A DNA stretch of 64,000 bases from Edaphochlamys debaryana. Its lineage: Eukaryota; Chlorophyta; Chlorophyceae; Chlamydomonadales. Made by a program: the position numbers and the translations under genes. A model generated the notes under the pieces. That model was given only the letters and a program-made list of their open reading frames with translations. It was not told the DNA's origin and ran no database searches. This document shows positions 19,801 through 30,011 of this stretch, piece by piece. Where the stretch lies: positions 1 through 64,000 of the forward strand of contig JAEHOE010000048.1 of NCBI GenBank assembly GCA_016858145.1. The letters run 5' to 3'. How positions within the stretch are numbered: the stretch's first letter is position 1; every line of letters starts with the position of its first letter.

Positions 19801-19850
19801 AGTCTTCCCAGCCGGCATCGGTATGCCACGAACCATAGTGTGTCCTGACA
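19801..19850 (+). repeat. Element A, B2 terminal segment
   Basis: Exact copy of 19347-19396. It ends with TGACA and is followed by GGCTACCGC, which rejoins the interrupted B1 of element B. Confidence 0.92.
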
Positions 19851-19853
19851 GGC

Positions 19854-19883
19854 TACCGCAAAGTGCAGCCGGCTGACCGAACT
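19854..19883 (-). repeat. Element B, B1 segment (inner part)
   Basis: This is the polypurine-proximal 30 bp of B1 of element B. The rest lies at 5089-5107, displaced by the insertion of element A. Joined, the two parts match the B2 segment at 4600-4649. Confidence 0.85.
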
Positions 19884-19894
19884 CCCCCCCTTGG
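19884..19894 (-). promoter_or_regulatory. Polypurine tract of element B
   Basis: On the minus strand this reads CCAAGGGGGGG and directly precedes the B1 segment, as in element A. Confidence 0.78.
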
Positions 19895-20080
19895 CGACTC
19901 TAGAGCCAACAACGCGAAGTCAGGCGGCCTCGAAGCCATACGCTAAGTCAGAAGCAGTTCGCTCAGGCTGTACACAACAGTTCCCTCCAGCAGGGAAACC
20001 TCAATCCCCCCCCATGCTCGCTAAGTGCTCTCACCAGGCTACAGCCAGCAGAACTCGTCTCCCTCGGTTCACCACCCTTT

Positions 20081-23000
20081 CTACGCATGCACCCAGTGCC
20101 CAGCGCGTCCCTTCCCGATACCCCTCATCAGCTGCGCCCTCATGGTCGCATCCCGGAACACTAACAGCCAAGCTCCAGGCTTTCCGTTGACGTATCCACA
20201 GGTGTCTCCAGTGATGATGGCCAGCCGCTCGTCCTCCGTGAAGGTGTTGAGCAGGGCGGCCCATGCGTCCGGTGGGGCCGTAAGCATGCGCCGTGGGATG
20301 AAGGCCACGACTAGCGGCACCATGGCGACGGCCAGGGGCAGCCAGAAGGGCAGGAGCTCCGGGTGCGGAGCGGAGATGATGAGCCAGGACTCGCCGGGCG
20401 TGGCGAGGCGGCGGTAGGTCCCAGGTTGCAGGGGATCCAGGCGGGGCCAGCCCGGGGCCTCGGTGGCCCGGCCCCCGTTGGCGCAGACGGAGTAGCCTCT
20501 CGCACGGAGCGCGTTGGCCAGGGTCTCGTCGCCGGCGCACGGGTCCAGAATGACGGGCGATCGGCTCGCGTCCAGGTGGTCCAGAAGCAGGTTGAGTGCC
20601 TCCTCAGCGGGCGCAGAGTGCGTACCCGTGGGAAAGGACTCAGGCAGGCTAGAGGCCAGCCCGGGCACGGAGCGCAGCTGCAGCAGCGCAGCGGCTCGGG
20701 CGCTTGGCGAAGACAGGTCCCAGGTGTCGGGCAGGACTAAGGGCGCGGCCCCAGCCGCCGTGACGAGGGCCGTGGCGGACGGTTGAGCACATGCTTTGGC
20801 TGCTCGCAGAGTCAGGCGCTCCGCGGTGCCGTCAGTGTAGCGCGCCTCAATGGGGCGAGAGTGCGGCTCGTCCGACTTGTAGTGCAGGGTGCCCCTACGG
20901 CTCACGAAGGTGTTGGTCGCGGGGTCTCGGACCTTGCGGGAGCAGGGAACGCCCTCCAGCGCCTTGGCCTCGTTGAGCCGACGGCGCGCTTGAGCGGAGG
21001 GGAAGATCTGCGGCTGAGGTGCCTCGCGCGGTACGGGGGCAGGTAGCTGATCAATTGTTGCCAGTGTCACGCCGCGGGCATGGCAGTCGGGGCAAGTCCA
21101 GGTGCTGCGGGGCACTCGCTGGAGCGGGGGTCGAAGGCAGTACAGGTGCCAGCCGGTGCCGCACCCGTCGCACATGACCATCTTGGACTCGTCGCCTGGG
21201 AAGGCACAGATCTCACAGGGCAGGTCCAGGGGCGGCACCGCGATGCGAGGATCGACGATTGGGTCCAGGTCTTGGAGGTGGCAGGGAGCAAGGTTGCTCA
21301 CGTGCTCCTTGCGGATGGTACCGTCGCGGCCCATCAGCTCGGCAACTCCCTCTGGGCTCACAGCCACAATGCGGAGCACGGTGTCGCGGACGGGCAGTTG
21401 GAGCGTGTTGTTCTGATTGCGCAGGATGACGTAGACGTAGTCGCCCACGTTGAATTTGGTGAAGCGGGGCTTGTAGCCGCCAGCTCGCACGCGGACGTAG
21501 TTGTGGCGGTCTCGCCACTGCGCCATCAGCAGGTTCTGGCCGTTGAAAGGCGCGGCCTGTTGCACGTTGTGGGAGCGCAGCATGACGAGTTGGTCGGCCC
21601 GTTGCGGATCGGCATCAGGGTCGATCGCCTCTGCCCACAGCTCGGCAGCGCCGAGGGGCACAGCAGGCGGTGCGCCGTACATGAGCTCAAACGGGGACTT
21701 GCTGGTGGACTTCTGAGGGGAGCAGCGGTAGCCCATCAGGACCCAAGGCAGGTACTCGTCCCAGCGCTCGGCAGAGGCGTACTGAGCGCAGTACTTGCGT
21801 AGAGAGCGTTTGCAGACCTGCACGACCCTTTCCGCAGCGCCGTTGGCTTGCGGGTGGTTGGGTGATGTGTGACAATGGTCGATGAAGCATTGCTCGAGCA
21901 GGGCGGCAAAGGCGCCTTGGAACTCGGTGCCTCCATCGGTCACCACCTCGGCGGGCGCCGAGAAGCGGGCTAGGACGTTGGCTAGGAAGGCGTTGGCCAC
22001 CTCCTCAGTGCCCTTGGAGCGAAGCGGGATCATCTCCACGTGCTTGGTCCAAGCCTCGACGCAGACCATGACGTACTCGTAGCCGGAGCTCGTGCGCGTG
22101 AGAGGCCCCGCCAGGTCCACGTGCCAGCGGAAGAAGGGCCCGCGGATTGGCAGGGGGTGCAGCTCAGGCGGAGTGGCGTTGCCGACGGTGTTGGCGCGAT
22201 CGCACAGGGGGCAGCACTGCACCACATACTCAACGTCCCTGGACATGCCTTGCCACCAGTAGCCGTTCTGGACCAGGCACAGGGTGCGGCGAGATCCCCA
22301 GTGCCCCAGGCGGTGGTGGGCCTCCTGGATGATGGCTTGACGGCGCTCAGGTGGAGGTACTTCGCGCATGGTGCTGTTGGGCATGCGGCGGTACAGGCGA
22401 TTGCTCCGGTCGTCGAAACGGTAATTGATAGCACGACGCGCTACCCGTCTAGCCGCTTCTCCGACAATGCCGGCGGGGTAGGTGCCCTGGGCGAGGTAGT
22501 GGAGCAGTTGCTTGTCCTCCCAAGGGTCGCAGTAGCGGGACTCCTGTGCGTCGGCGACGGCCGAGACCAGGGCAGAAGTCCAGTGCTCGTTGGATTGGTG
22601 GTGCTGCAGCGCGGTGGTGACCAGGGCTGCAGGCTGCGCCGCTGTGTTGTTTTCAATCTCCCTACCCCCCCCCAGCGGGGCAGCCGGTGGCGCCTGCTGA
22701 GGTGGCATGCGAGCCATGTGGTGCGGGGTGACGAAAGCGCGTTGAAGGGCTTGTGTGCAGAGAAAGATGCGTGCAGCAGCTGGAGTCTGCAGACCCTGCT
22801 GCAGGGCGTCGATGGCGGAGGGCACGGCGAGGGTGCCGTCGTTGCGCCGCTCCAGCAGCGAAGCAGGCTCCAGGCCGGTCAGGGCGGCTATCTCCTCTGG
22901 CAGCAGCGGCGAAGGCACGGCCGAGGCGGTAGAGGCTAGCTGGATGGTGGCGAGGTTGCCCGGCGGGAAGACGGTGACGGGGCGACCCGGCACGTCGCAG

Positions 23001-26000
23001 GCCGAGTAGGGCTCGCTGAGGGGTGCCTCGCAGAGGGGCAGGCGGCGCGAGGGTACCGCTGCAGCTGCCGAGAGGTTACTGGGGTTCCAGGCACCAGAAG
23101 TTGCCACCTTACGCAGGTGCTCGGGCGCTGCGAGGTTGGTGCAGAAGGCACGCAGAGAGTGCTGGGCCCTGCCCATGGCTGCGGTGTCCAGCGTGAGGCA
23201 GGTCCCGAAGGGCGTGTCCGCAGACGCTGGAGGCTCGCGCTCCAGCAGGAAGCCGGGCGGGAGTCGGGGTTGCAGCTCTTGGAGCCTGCCAAGGAGCTCT
23301 AGCACTCTACCTGGCGGAGCCAGGGTCGAGTCTAGGTTGCCGAGCACCAACCACTGCTGCCCTGACCTGGCGGAAGCAGCAAGGAGGTGGTCGTTGGTGA
23401 GCGGACCGGGCGGCAGCGCGGCCCAGGGGCTTTCAACGGCGGAGCCACGAAGCTGTCGGGGAAAGGAGGCACGGAGCCAGCCCAGGCGGCGGCGCAGCAG
23501 CAAATGTTCTTGCGCGGGCGCGCCCAGGGTGTGATAACGGCGCACGGTCCAGCCCGCCCGGAGGCAGCCTCGAGGCCCGTGGCGGCGGAGGTGCCGCACT
23601 CCACGACTACCAGCCCTTCCGTGAGGGCGTGCTCCAGGAAGTGGTGCGAGAGCAGGCTGGTGTCGAGGGCGGCGGTGCGGCCCTCGGCAACTCGGCGGGG
23701 ACGCGGCGGCGAAAGCGAGGTCGCCCGGAGGGCGTCTCGGGCCTCGCGCACGACGCGGTTGGCGGTGAGGTTGGCCTGTCGGGTCAGGAGCTGAGCCGCA
23801 GTGCACTCGGGGTCGGCGAAGCGCTCGACGGGGTCAGGGGCCGTGCCGTTGCCGCCAGCGAGCCACTCGTCGGGAGAGGGAGCGAGGGCGGAGCCCTGTC
23901 CCGTAACGGTGGCCAGCAGGGAGTACTCCTCGCGAGCGCGCAGCGCCAGGACTTGGACTGCAGACATGAGCGCCGTGGGTTGCGCTGAGGGCGTGACGGT
24001 CGGATACGGGACGAGCCGAGGTGGCGGCGGCTTGGCGTCGGAGTCCTCGTCCATGCGGGCTCCGGAGCCGTCGGCGCTCGAGGGCAGAGGTGAGCGGCTG
24101 AGGGTGTCAGCGTTATAGTGGAGCTGGCCCTTGTAGGAGGTGTAGTTGCGCTCGTGCACGTTGAGTGAGCGCGAGATGCAGGCGACCATGTACTCATGCC
24201 CTTTGTCATCCAGTTGGCCTAGGACGGCGCTGATGCCTACATTGGAAAAGTCAGTGTGCAGGATCAGTTGACGGTTGGGATCAGGCTTGTGGAGCAGCCG
24301 ATCGTTGGTCGAGAACTCGGCCTTGAGTTGGTCCAAGGCCTCCTGGTGGCGCGGCTGCCAGGTCTCGGGACCCCACGTGACGCCCTTCTTGGTGAGCTCG
24401 TAGAGCGGGTTGGCGATGCAGGCGAAGCGGGGGATGTAACAACGATAGTAGTTGCAGAGGCCGAGCAGGGCTTGGAGCTCGGTCAGCGAGCGAGGGGGCT
24501 GGATGGCTTGGATCGCAGCGACCTTGGCCTGAACCGGGCGGAGCCCGTCAGCGCTCACCATGTGGCCCAGGAACTCTATCTTGTCAGCCGCGACCACGGT
24601 CTTGTCGGGATGCAGCTTGATGTTGATCTCGTCCAACATCGCGAGAAACCGCGCGAGATTCTGCTCGTGCTCCTCTGCCGTACGGCCGGTTACTGCGGCG
24701 TCGTCGACAAAAAGGTACACGCAGTCCTGCAGGCCGTACTTCCGTACGTGGTGCGAAAGTACTCGCTGCCAAGCTGCCGTGGCGTTGACGGCGCCGTACA
24801 TCAACCGTTTGTACCGCCAGAGGGTGTTGTTCCACCAGAACAAGGTCTTGTCGCGATCTTCCTCGGCGAGCGGCAGTTGGTTGAACGCGGCGCGGCAGTC
24901 GCACTTAGTAATGAATCGCCCAGGATGCGATCAAACAGGTCCTCCGGCGCCGGCGGCCGGAAATAATTGCGCACGCTTGCTGCATTTATACGGCGCGCGT
25001 CCGCACAATAGCGGTACTTGTTGGATTCGTACAAACCGTCAATTCCCTTCTTACTTGGCAGGGTTACATTCATCGCGTATTGCGTGGAGTTGGACGGCTC
25101 GATGATGTCGGCACCGTACAGCTCGCGGCACTTGGCATCCTCGACCAACTGCTCGGCAGCCGAATGTCTTCGCGGGGCTTCGAATATCGGGTTGTTGTGC
25201 TTGAGTTCGAGTCTCACTGGCCCCAACTCGCCTCTATAGCACCCGATGTCCTTCAGACTCCGCGCAAACAAGTGATCGTACTTGCCAAACAACGCTCTCA
25301 GACCATCACGCTGTGCCTCGGTCATGTCCGGACGTATGCATAAGGTATAGCCTGCCTCCTGCTTGACTAAAGTGGAGTCTTCGGGCGGTGCCCTAGCCCC
25401 GTCGGGAGTCGTCACATTCGCGGGAGAAGGTCCAAGTGCAGCTACGTCAGGCGGCTCTGTCGGCGGAGCCGCAGGCCTCTCTACACTAGATGCGTTTGCA
25501 GGTGCGGTGCCCGTGACAAAGGTGCACGGTGGCTCTGCTAGAGGTGTCTCAGCCGAGGGTGAGCCTGCAGGCGGGGCCTGGGGCGGCGAGCGCCGCGCCG
25601 GTGGTGCTGGGTCACGCAGCTGGATGCGCCGCATGGCTTGCTCCAGCGGGGTGGTGGCGGGCGACTGCTCTAGCTGCGCCCAGCTCGGAGCCAGCCACTG
25701 CCCCCCCTGAGGGTAAGCCGGATGCGGAACGCAGTTGGGCATCGCGTCCGACAGCCGCCAGCAGCCCAGGAAGACCAGCATCACGATGGCGAAGGTGAAG
25801 GTCTTGTAGCTGTTGAGGCGCCAGCGCGCCGGAGTCGCCGACTTGGTGTTGGCGTCGGGCGGTGCGTACTTGCGCTTGGACACCTTGGCGCCCGCCGCGG
25901 TCGCCCAGCGCTCCGCCCGTTGCTGCAGGAACTGTCGCTTGACCAGGCTCAGGTACCGGCGACGCACCTGCTCCATAGCAGTGAAGGCCTGCGCACGCAG

Positions 26001-26260
26001 CTCCTCCTGTCGGCGCAGCTCGCGCCTCGCTTGGCGGGCCAGCTTGCGGTTGATGCTGCGCGTGACGTGGCGCAGGATCATGCAGCCCAGCCTCCACTGG
26101 ACGTGCTCCATCCAGTCATCCAGCTGCTCGTCCAGCTCCGTGTCATCATCAGAATCCTCCTCACTGCTGGTCGAGTGCCAGTCCTCGTCCTCGGTGTCGG
26201 TGGTGTTGGCACCGAAGGTGTCGTACGGCTGCACGGGGCCGTAGACAGGGCTGGCTGCAA
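20081..26260 (-). pseudogene. Element B pol, frameshifted, with RNase H deletion
   Basis: Three overlapping frames carry the same domain order as element A: 26234-24801 (charged coiled region, hydrophobic TFAIVMLVFLGCW, start of RT), 24843-23332 (YLFVDDAAVTG RT core, RNase H start, start of the methyltransferase-like domain) and 23806-20081 (rest of that domain, integrase, PHD finger, C-terminal Rossmann-like domain). Frame changes fall near 24.85-24.9 and 23.57 kb, and another separates this from the protease frame near 26.25 kb. At about 24.13 kb RNase H jumps from SYKG to the segment matching LHHNADTL. This lacks 62 codons that A has (A 14872-15057), in frame, and removes the conserved TDHAPLLW region. 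The last frame alone is 1241 codons and keeps the integrase motifs (AHHRLGH, WHVDLAGP, VTDGGTEF). Confidence 0.88.
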
Positions 26261-27463
26261 TCAGGCGCGCGATGGCCCAGCCTCGAGGGGTTCCGCAGCG
26301 GGGCTGAGACCGGCGGCGCCGGGGCCGTTGATGCTGCGCTTGGCGGGGGTGTTGGCCTTGACCCTGAAGGGCAGCTGGCGCGGAGTCGCACAGTACCTGC
26401 TGTCGGGCAGCGCCTTCCCCTCCCGCTCACCGGTGGGGCCGGGGCCGGAGTTACCACAGGCAGAGTCGGGTTGCTCGTCCCCGGGCTTGGCCACGAGCGG
26501 CGGGGCCGGCTCGAGCAGCTTTGCAGACGAGGAGAGCTTGGGCTCAGGCTCGGGCTTGGACTCGGGCTCGGACTCTACCCCCCCCCTGCTCGAAGCCGGT
26601 GCTGCCGCTAGGGCGCAGAAGCGGATGGCGTTGTCCGTGTACCGGTTGCAGAGCCAGAGCCGAGTGCGCCAGGAGGCGGTGTCGTCTACGGGGTAGCTCA
26701 GCCAGTACTCGTCGCCTGAGGTGCGGACACTGATGTTTGCCCGCAGCAGGGAGAGGAATGCGCGCCCAAACACGATGCCATAGGGCAGGTCCTCCACGGG
26801 CAGGATGGGTGCTACGGGCACTTGCACCATGATCGCTGCGGGTTCACCTGGGGCGCCGTCGCATCCCAGGGTGCCGTTGATGAAGATGCGTACGTTGCGT
26901 GCCGTGCGCTTGGTGGAGTAGAACGACTTCTTGACACCGCGCGCTCCGAAGACCTTGATCACCTTGTCCTCGTGGTAGAGACCGGCGGTAGTGACCGCTG
27001 TGTCTTGCAGCACGGCAACGGGAACGCCATTGAAGAGGTCTTGCCGCATGAGGCAGCATGCCCCGGTGAGGCCCATGTCGACGCTGTACAACGCCGACGT
27101 GATGTTGAACCCCGCGCACGTGATCTCGATCTTGGGGAGGCCTTGTGACTCCCACCGGGATCGCTCGTTGTCGCCAAACAGCAGACCGGTGCACAGGTCG
27201 TTACGGTCCATGGGCGTGACGTCGTCAGTGAGTGAGGACCCGTGGTAGCAGGCGGATGCCAGGACGCAGACGGGAGGCGGCGGCCTCGGCAGGGCGACCG
27301 CGGCTTCGCGTTCCGTATAGCGCTGATACGTGTCCGCGCAGCCTTCGCCGAAGATCACGTCTCCTACCATGATGGCCGAAGCCCGGCGCCACATGTAGGC
27401 CTGCTGGCTGGCCGGCAGGGCTTGGGGGTCCAAACCAGGTGGCTCGGCCGGTAGCGGAGGCAC
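26261..27463 (-). CDS. Element B protease-containing frame (probably a fragment of a larger polyprotein)
   Basis: This 400-codon frame overlaps the end of the preceding frame. It holds a retropepsin-like domain: VDMGLTGACCLM at the active-site position and DLPYGIVFGRAFLS as the second-half strand, with LPVEDLPYG matching LGLDDLPYG of element A. The C-terminal part is an acidic, Ser/Pro-rich linker. B is about 0.9 kb shorter than A between the protease and the coiled region of pol, so material has been lost or was never there. Confidence 0.7.
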   Translation of the reverse strand: MPPLPAEPPGLDPQALPASQQAYMWRRASAIMVGDVIFGEGCADTYQRYTEREAAVALPRPPPPVCVLASACYHGSSLTDDVTPMDRNDLCTGLLFGDNERSRWESQGLPKIEITCAGFNITSALYSVDMGLTGACCLMRQDLFNGVPVAVLQDTAVTTAGLYHEDKVIKVFGARGVKKSFYSTKRTARNVRIFINGTLGCDGAPGEPAAIMVQVPVAPILPVEDLPYGIVFGRAFLSLLRANISVRTSGDEYWLSYPVDDTASWRTRLWLCNRYTDNAIRFCALAAAPASSRGGVESEPESKPEPEPKLSSSAKLLEPAPPLVAKPGDEQPDSACGNSGPGPTGEREGKALPDSRYCATPRQLPFRVKANTPAKRSINGPGAAGLSPAAEPLEAGPSRA

Positions 27464-30011
27464 GAGGGCATCGCGGACTGCTGGGGCAGGCAGCGGTGGC
27501 GGCAGGTAAGGGAGCCGCAGTCAGCACCGGGGCTGTGGGTACGGGCTTCGCCCCCGCGGGGCGCGGGCCTTGGTCCGCAGAAGCTGCCGCCTCCAGAGCT
27601 GCGGGCGGAGCCCGAGTCGCGGGAGTCGTGGTCGCTTGGCGCTTGGGCGAAGGCATTGCAGGCGGGGCCTGGGCGCCAGCCTCCAGCGCTTCTCGGTTGC
27701 GCACCTGGGCACTGCCGCTGGGGCCCGCCGCTGCTGCGTCGCGCTGGGGCGCCGCTGAGGTCGAGGGACCAGCGGCTGCGGCAGGGGGCGCCTCAGGGGG
27801 TCGGCTGCGCTCCTTGCGCGGCGGCGGCGGCGGGGCTGGCTGAGGTGCCGGGAGCGGTCGCTGCTCCCGCCAGCTGATGGTCTGCCCCTTGAAGGCGAGC
27901 CAGTCCCTGAGCTTACGGCACCAATCGATGTACGCACCGATGAAGTAGGTACTGGAGTGGATATGGCGCTCACTCTGGCGGTAGACAGAGACGTGGGGGC
28001 GATCTAGGTCGGGGCCCATGCGTGCCAGCACCTCCTCCGTCCACCGGCACTCACGGCGAAGCTGCTTGTCACCTCGGTCGTACACCTTGGCCAGGGGGAG
28101 CGCAGGCAAGTCCTCAGGCCACAGTTGCAGATCGACCTCGTTAATGGGCTGGAAGAAGCCCTTGATGTCCAGGCTACCGAGCGAGTCCTGCAGCTCTGGG
28201 GTCCACCGTAGCAGCGTGGGTCCGCCCAGCAAGGCGTGCAGCAGGCAGTAGTCCTGGCTGTGCCGCGACCAAGGTGGGTAGCGCAGCGGGTTGCCGAGCC
28301 GGGGGCCGGCGCCTCGGTAGTTCTCGTGACCGGGGAAGATGGCCAGATCTCGGTAAGCCTGCAGCTTCGTTGCCTCGCGCAGACAGCTGCAGAGGGTGCA
28401 GGGGCGGCGTGAGCCTGAGAGCCGCCCAGGCGTCCCAGGGGATCGACTGCGGGACCTCTGCGGAGAGCCCGAAGGTCGGCGGTCGCCAGCTCCACCACTG
28501 CCGCTGCGGCGGGGTTGACGGTCGCCTGAACGCTCACGCTCGTGGTCACGGCCTCGGCTCTCAGCACCCCTGTCGCGGGAACGGGAGCAGCCGCGGCTGG
28601 ACTGACGCCCTTCATCTCGGGATGAGGCGGGGCGTCGTGGGTGGTCGTGCGTAGCCAGGGCCTGGATCTCGGGGCCCCCCTTCGGTGGAGCCGAGGCGGC
28701 GGACGTAGGCACTCGGGTGTGGAGCGGCTCCACCTCCTCGAGTTGGGGCCCAGACAGCTCCCCACGCGCGTCAGCCTCCGCCAGCTCCTCGTCCTTGTAC
28801 ACGAGCATCTCCTCCTCGACCACCTCCTCGGCGGTGTCGAGGCTGGTGGCAAAGGCCACGCTGGCGCCATCCGTGGGGCTCCAGTCCCATATGCGGATGC
28901 GGCGGTCGCTCAACCCCAGCGAAGACGCCTGCGGGAGAGCGCAGTCGCTGGGATCGAACCGCATGGTGGAGATGCGCACAGAGACGGTCTTGGGCTGGGC
29001 CTTGGCCTCAGCCACCGGAGGCGGCGAGGGCTCGAAGGGCAGCAGGGCCGTGGCGCAGCAGGCACGGAGCGAGGCTGCCACCTTCTCCAGCTCCGGCGGG
29101 GCCGGAACCAGCGCCACGTGGCCGTTGATGGTCTCGTCGCCCTGGTGCAGCCCGGAGCGGAAGTGGAGGTGCGGGCGCGGGTAGTAGTCGTAGAGCATGC
29201 CGCACTGGTGGAAGAGGGGCCCGCCCCACAGCATGGTGAAGAGACCGGCCGCCCAGTCGTCGGGGACGACCAGGAAGTCCCCGCAGACGCGCAGCTCAGA
29301 CGCGGTGCCAGGCGTGATGACGTTCCACACGCGGGCGATGCCGAGGGGTCGGCTGCTCTGGCGCAGGGACTTGACGCCGGCGTTACAGGGCTCCAGCTTG
29401 ACGCCGAGGTTTTCGTACAAGCTCTGGACCATCAGACCCACCGTGTTGCACATGGTGTCTGGCCCGATGCCGGGAGGGAAGATCAGGGTGCCGTCGGCCT
29501 TGAGCAGGCCAGCGCCACGCTTGGGGTCGCTGTTATCGACGTAGTGGAGGGAGCCGGCGAGCTCGCTCTTCAAGTACCGCTTGATCTCCTCCACCTTGGA
29601 GCCGGCGGTGGCGGCCGTGGATGAGCAGGCGAGGGCGGAGGCCTCGGGCGCCACCTCGGGGGTCTTGAGCAGATCCAGCAGCTTGGCCATCATCTTGCCC
29701 AGGATCTCGAGCGCTGCCGCCGTCTTGCCCGGCGCCATGGGGCCGAAGCGGACGTTAGAGCTGCCGTCCTTCATGTGCGAGAAGGAGACCTGCTCCACGG
29801 GCGGCAGGCGCATGGAGCTGGGCAGCGGCCCGGGGGGCAGCTGCCCGAAGCTGGCCGGCATGGGCTCCTTGGTGGTGTTGAAGGCCGCGGCCGAGGGGGC
29901 CTGCGGCGGCCACACGGTCTGGCCCTGGATTGGCGTTGGCGGCCCAGTCGGGGACACGGCGGGACCGGTCTCCTTGCTGGCGAAGCTGCCGACGCTGTTG
30001 CACGCGCTCAT
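27225..30011 (-). CDS. Element B second reading frame (unknown function, RS-rich)
   Basis: This 928-codon frame starts at an ATG directly downstream of the G10 run that ends gag (MSACNSVGSF). I recognise no catalytic domain. It contains a region shared with element A (FNTTKEPMPASFGQ; NTAREPMPAGFRQ in A), an acidic stretch, a long Arg/Ser/Asp-rich segment like SR-type RNA-binding tails, two Cys pairs (CTLCSC) and the LLGGPTLLRW..CRWTEEV block also found in A. It may be produced by frameshifting from gag and could form an extra structural or RNA-binding part of the particle. Confidence 0.65.
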   Translation of the reverse strand: MSACNSVGSFASKETGPAVSPTGPPTPIQGQTVWPPQAPSAAAFNTTKEPMPASFGQLPPGPLPSSMRLPPVEQVSFSHMKDGSSNVRFGPMAPGKTAAALEILGKMMAKLLDLLKTPEVAPEASALACSSTAATAGSKVEEIKRYLKSELAGSLHYVDNSDPKRGAGLLKADGTLIFPPGIGPDTMCNTVGLMVQSLYENLGVKLEPCNAGVKSLRQSSRPLGIARVWNVITPGTASELRVCGDFLVVPDDWAAGLFTMLWGGPLFHQCGMLYDYYPRPHLHFRSGLHQGDETINGHVALVPAPPELEKVAASLRACCATALLPFEPSPPPVAEAKAQPKTVSVRISTMRFDPSDCALPQASSLGLSDRRIRIWDWSPTDGASVAFATSLDTAEEVVEEEMLVYKDEELAEADARGELSGPQLEEVEPLHTRVPTSAASAPPKGGPEIQALATHDHPRRPASSRDEGRQSSRGCSRSRDRGAESRGRDHERERSGDRQPRRSGSGGAGDRRPSGSPQRSRSRSPGTPGRLSGSRRPCTLCSCLREATKLQAYRDLAIFPGHENYRGAGPRLGNPLRYPPWSRHSQDYCLLHALLGGPTLLRWTPELQDSLGSLDIKGFFQPINEVDLQLWPEDLPALPLAKVYDRGDKQLRRECRWTEEVLARMGPDLDRPHVSVYRQSERHIHSSTYFIGAYIDWCRKLRDWLAFKGQTISWREQRPLPAPQPAPPPPPRKERSRPPEAPPAAAAGPSTSAAPQRDAAAAGPSGSAQVRNREALEAGAQAPPAMPSPKRQATTTPATRAPPAALEAAASADQGPRPAGAKPVPTAPVLTAAPLPAATAACPSSPRCPRASATGRATWFGPPSPAGQPAGLHVAPGFGHHGRRRDLRRRLRGHVSALYGTRSRGRPAEAAASRLRPGIRLLPRVLTH

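Larger units (their letters stand above)
5108..19850 (+). mobile_element. Element A: 14.7-kb Ty3/gypsy-type retroelement with split direct repeats, nested in B
   Basis: The order is A1 (5108-5509), degraded gag, second reading frame with protease (to 12191), intact pol (12199-19134), polypurine tract (19336-19346), B1 (19347-19396), a 2-nt GC spacer, A2 (19399-19800) and B2 (19801-19850). A1 and A2 are both 402 bp and differ by one base (T/C in a hairpin loop). B1 and B2 are identical over 50 bp, so insertion was recent. The ends are TGACAGAG..CCTGACA. Flanking GGC at 5105-5107 and 19851-19853 may be a 3-bp target duplication. Removing A rejoins a continuous B1 repeat of element B. Confidence 0.9.

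Noticed and set aside
5108..19850. Tyrosine recombinase in element A, suggested by the split repeats
   Set aside because: No such motif found; the polyprotein has a zinc-finger plus DDE integrase.
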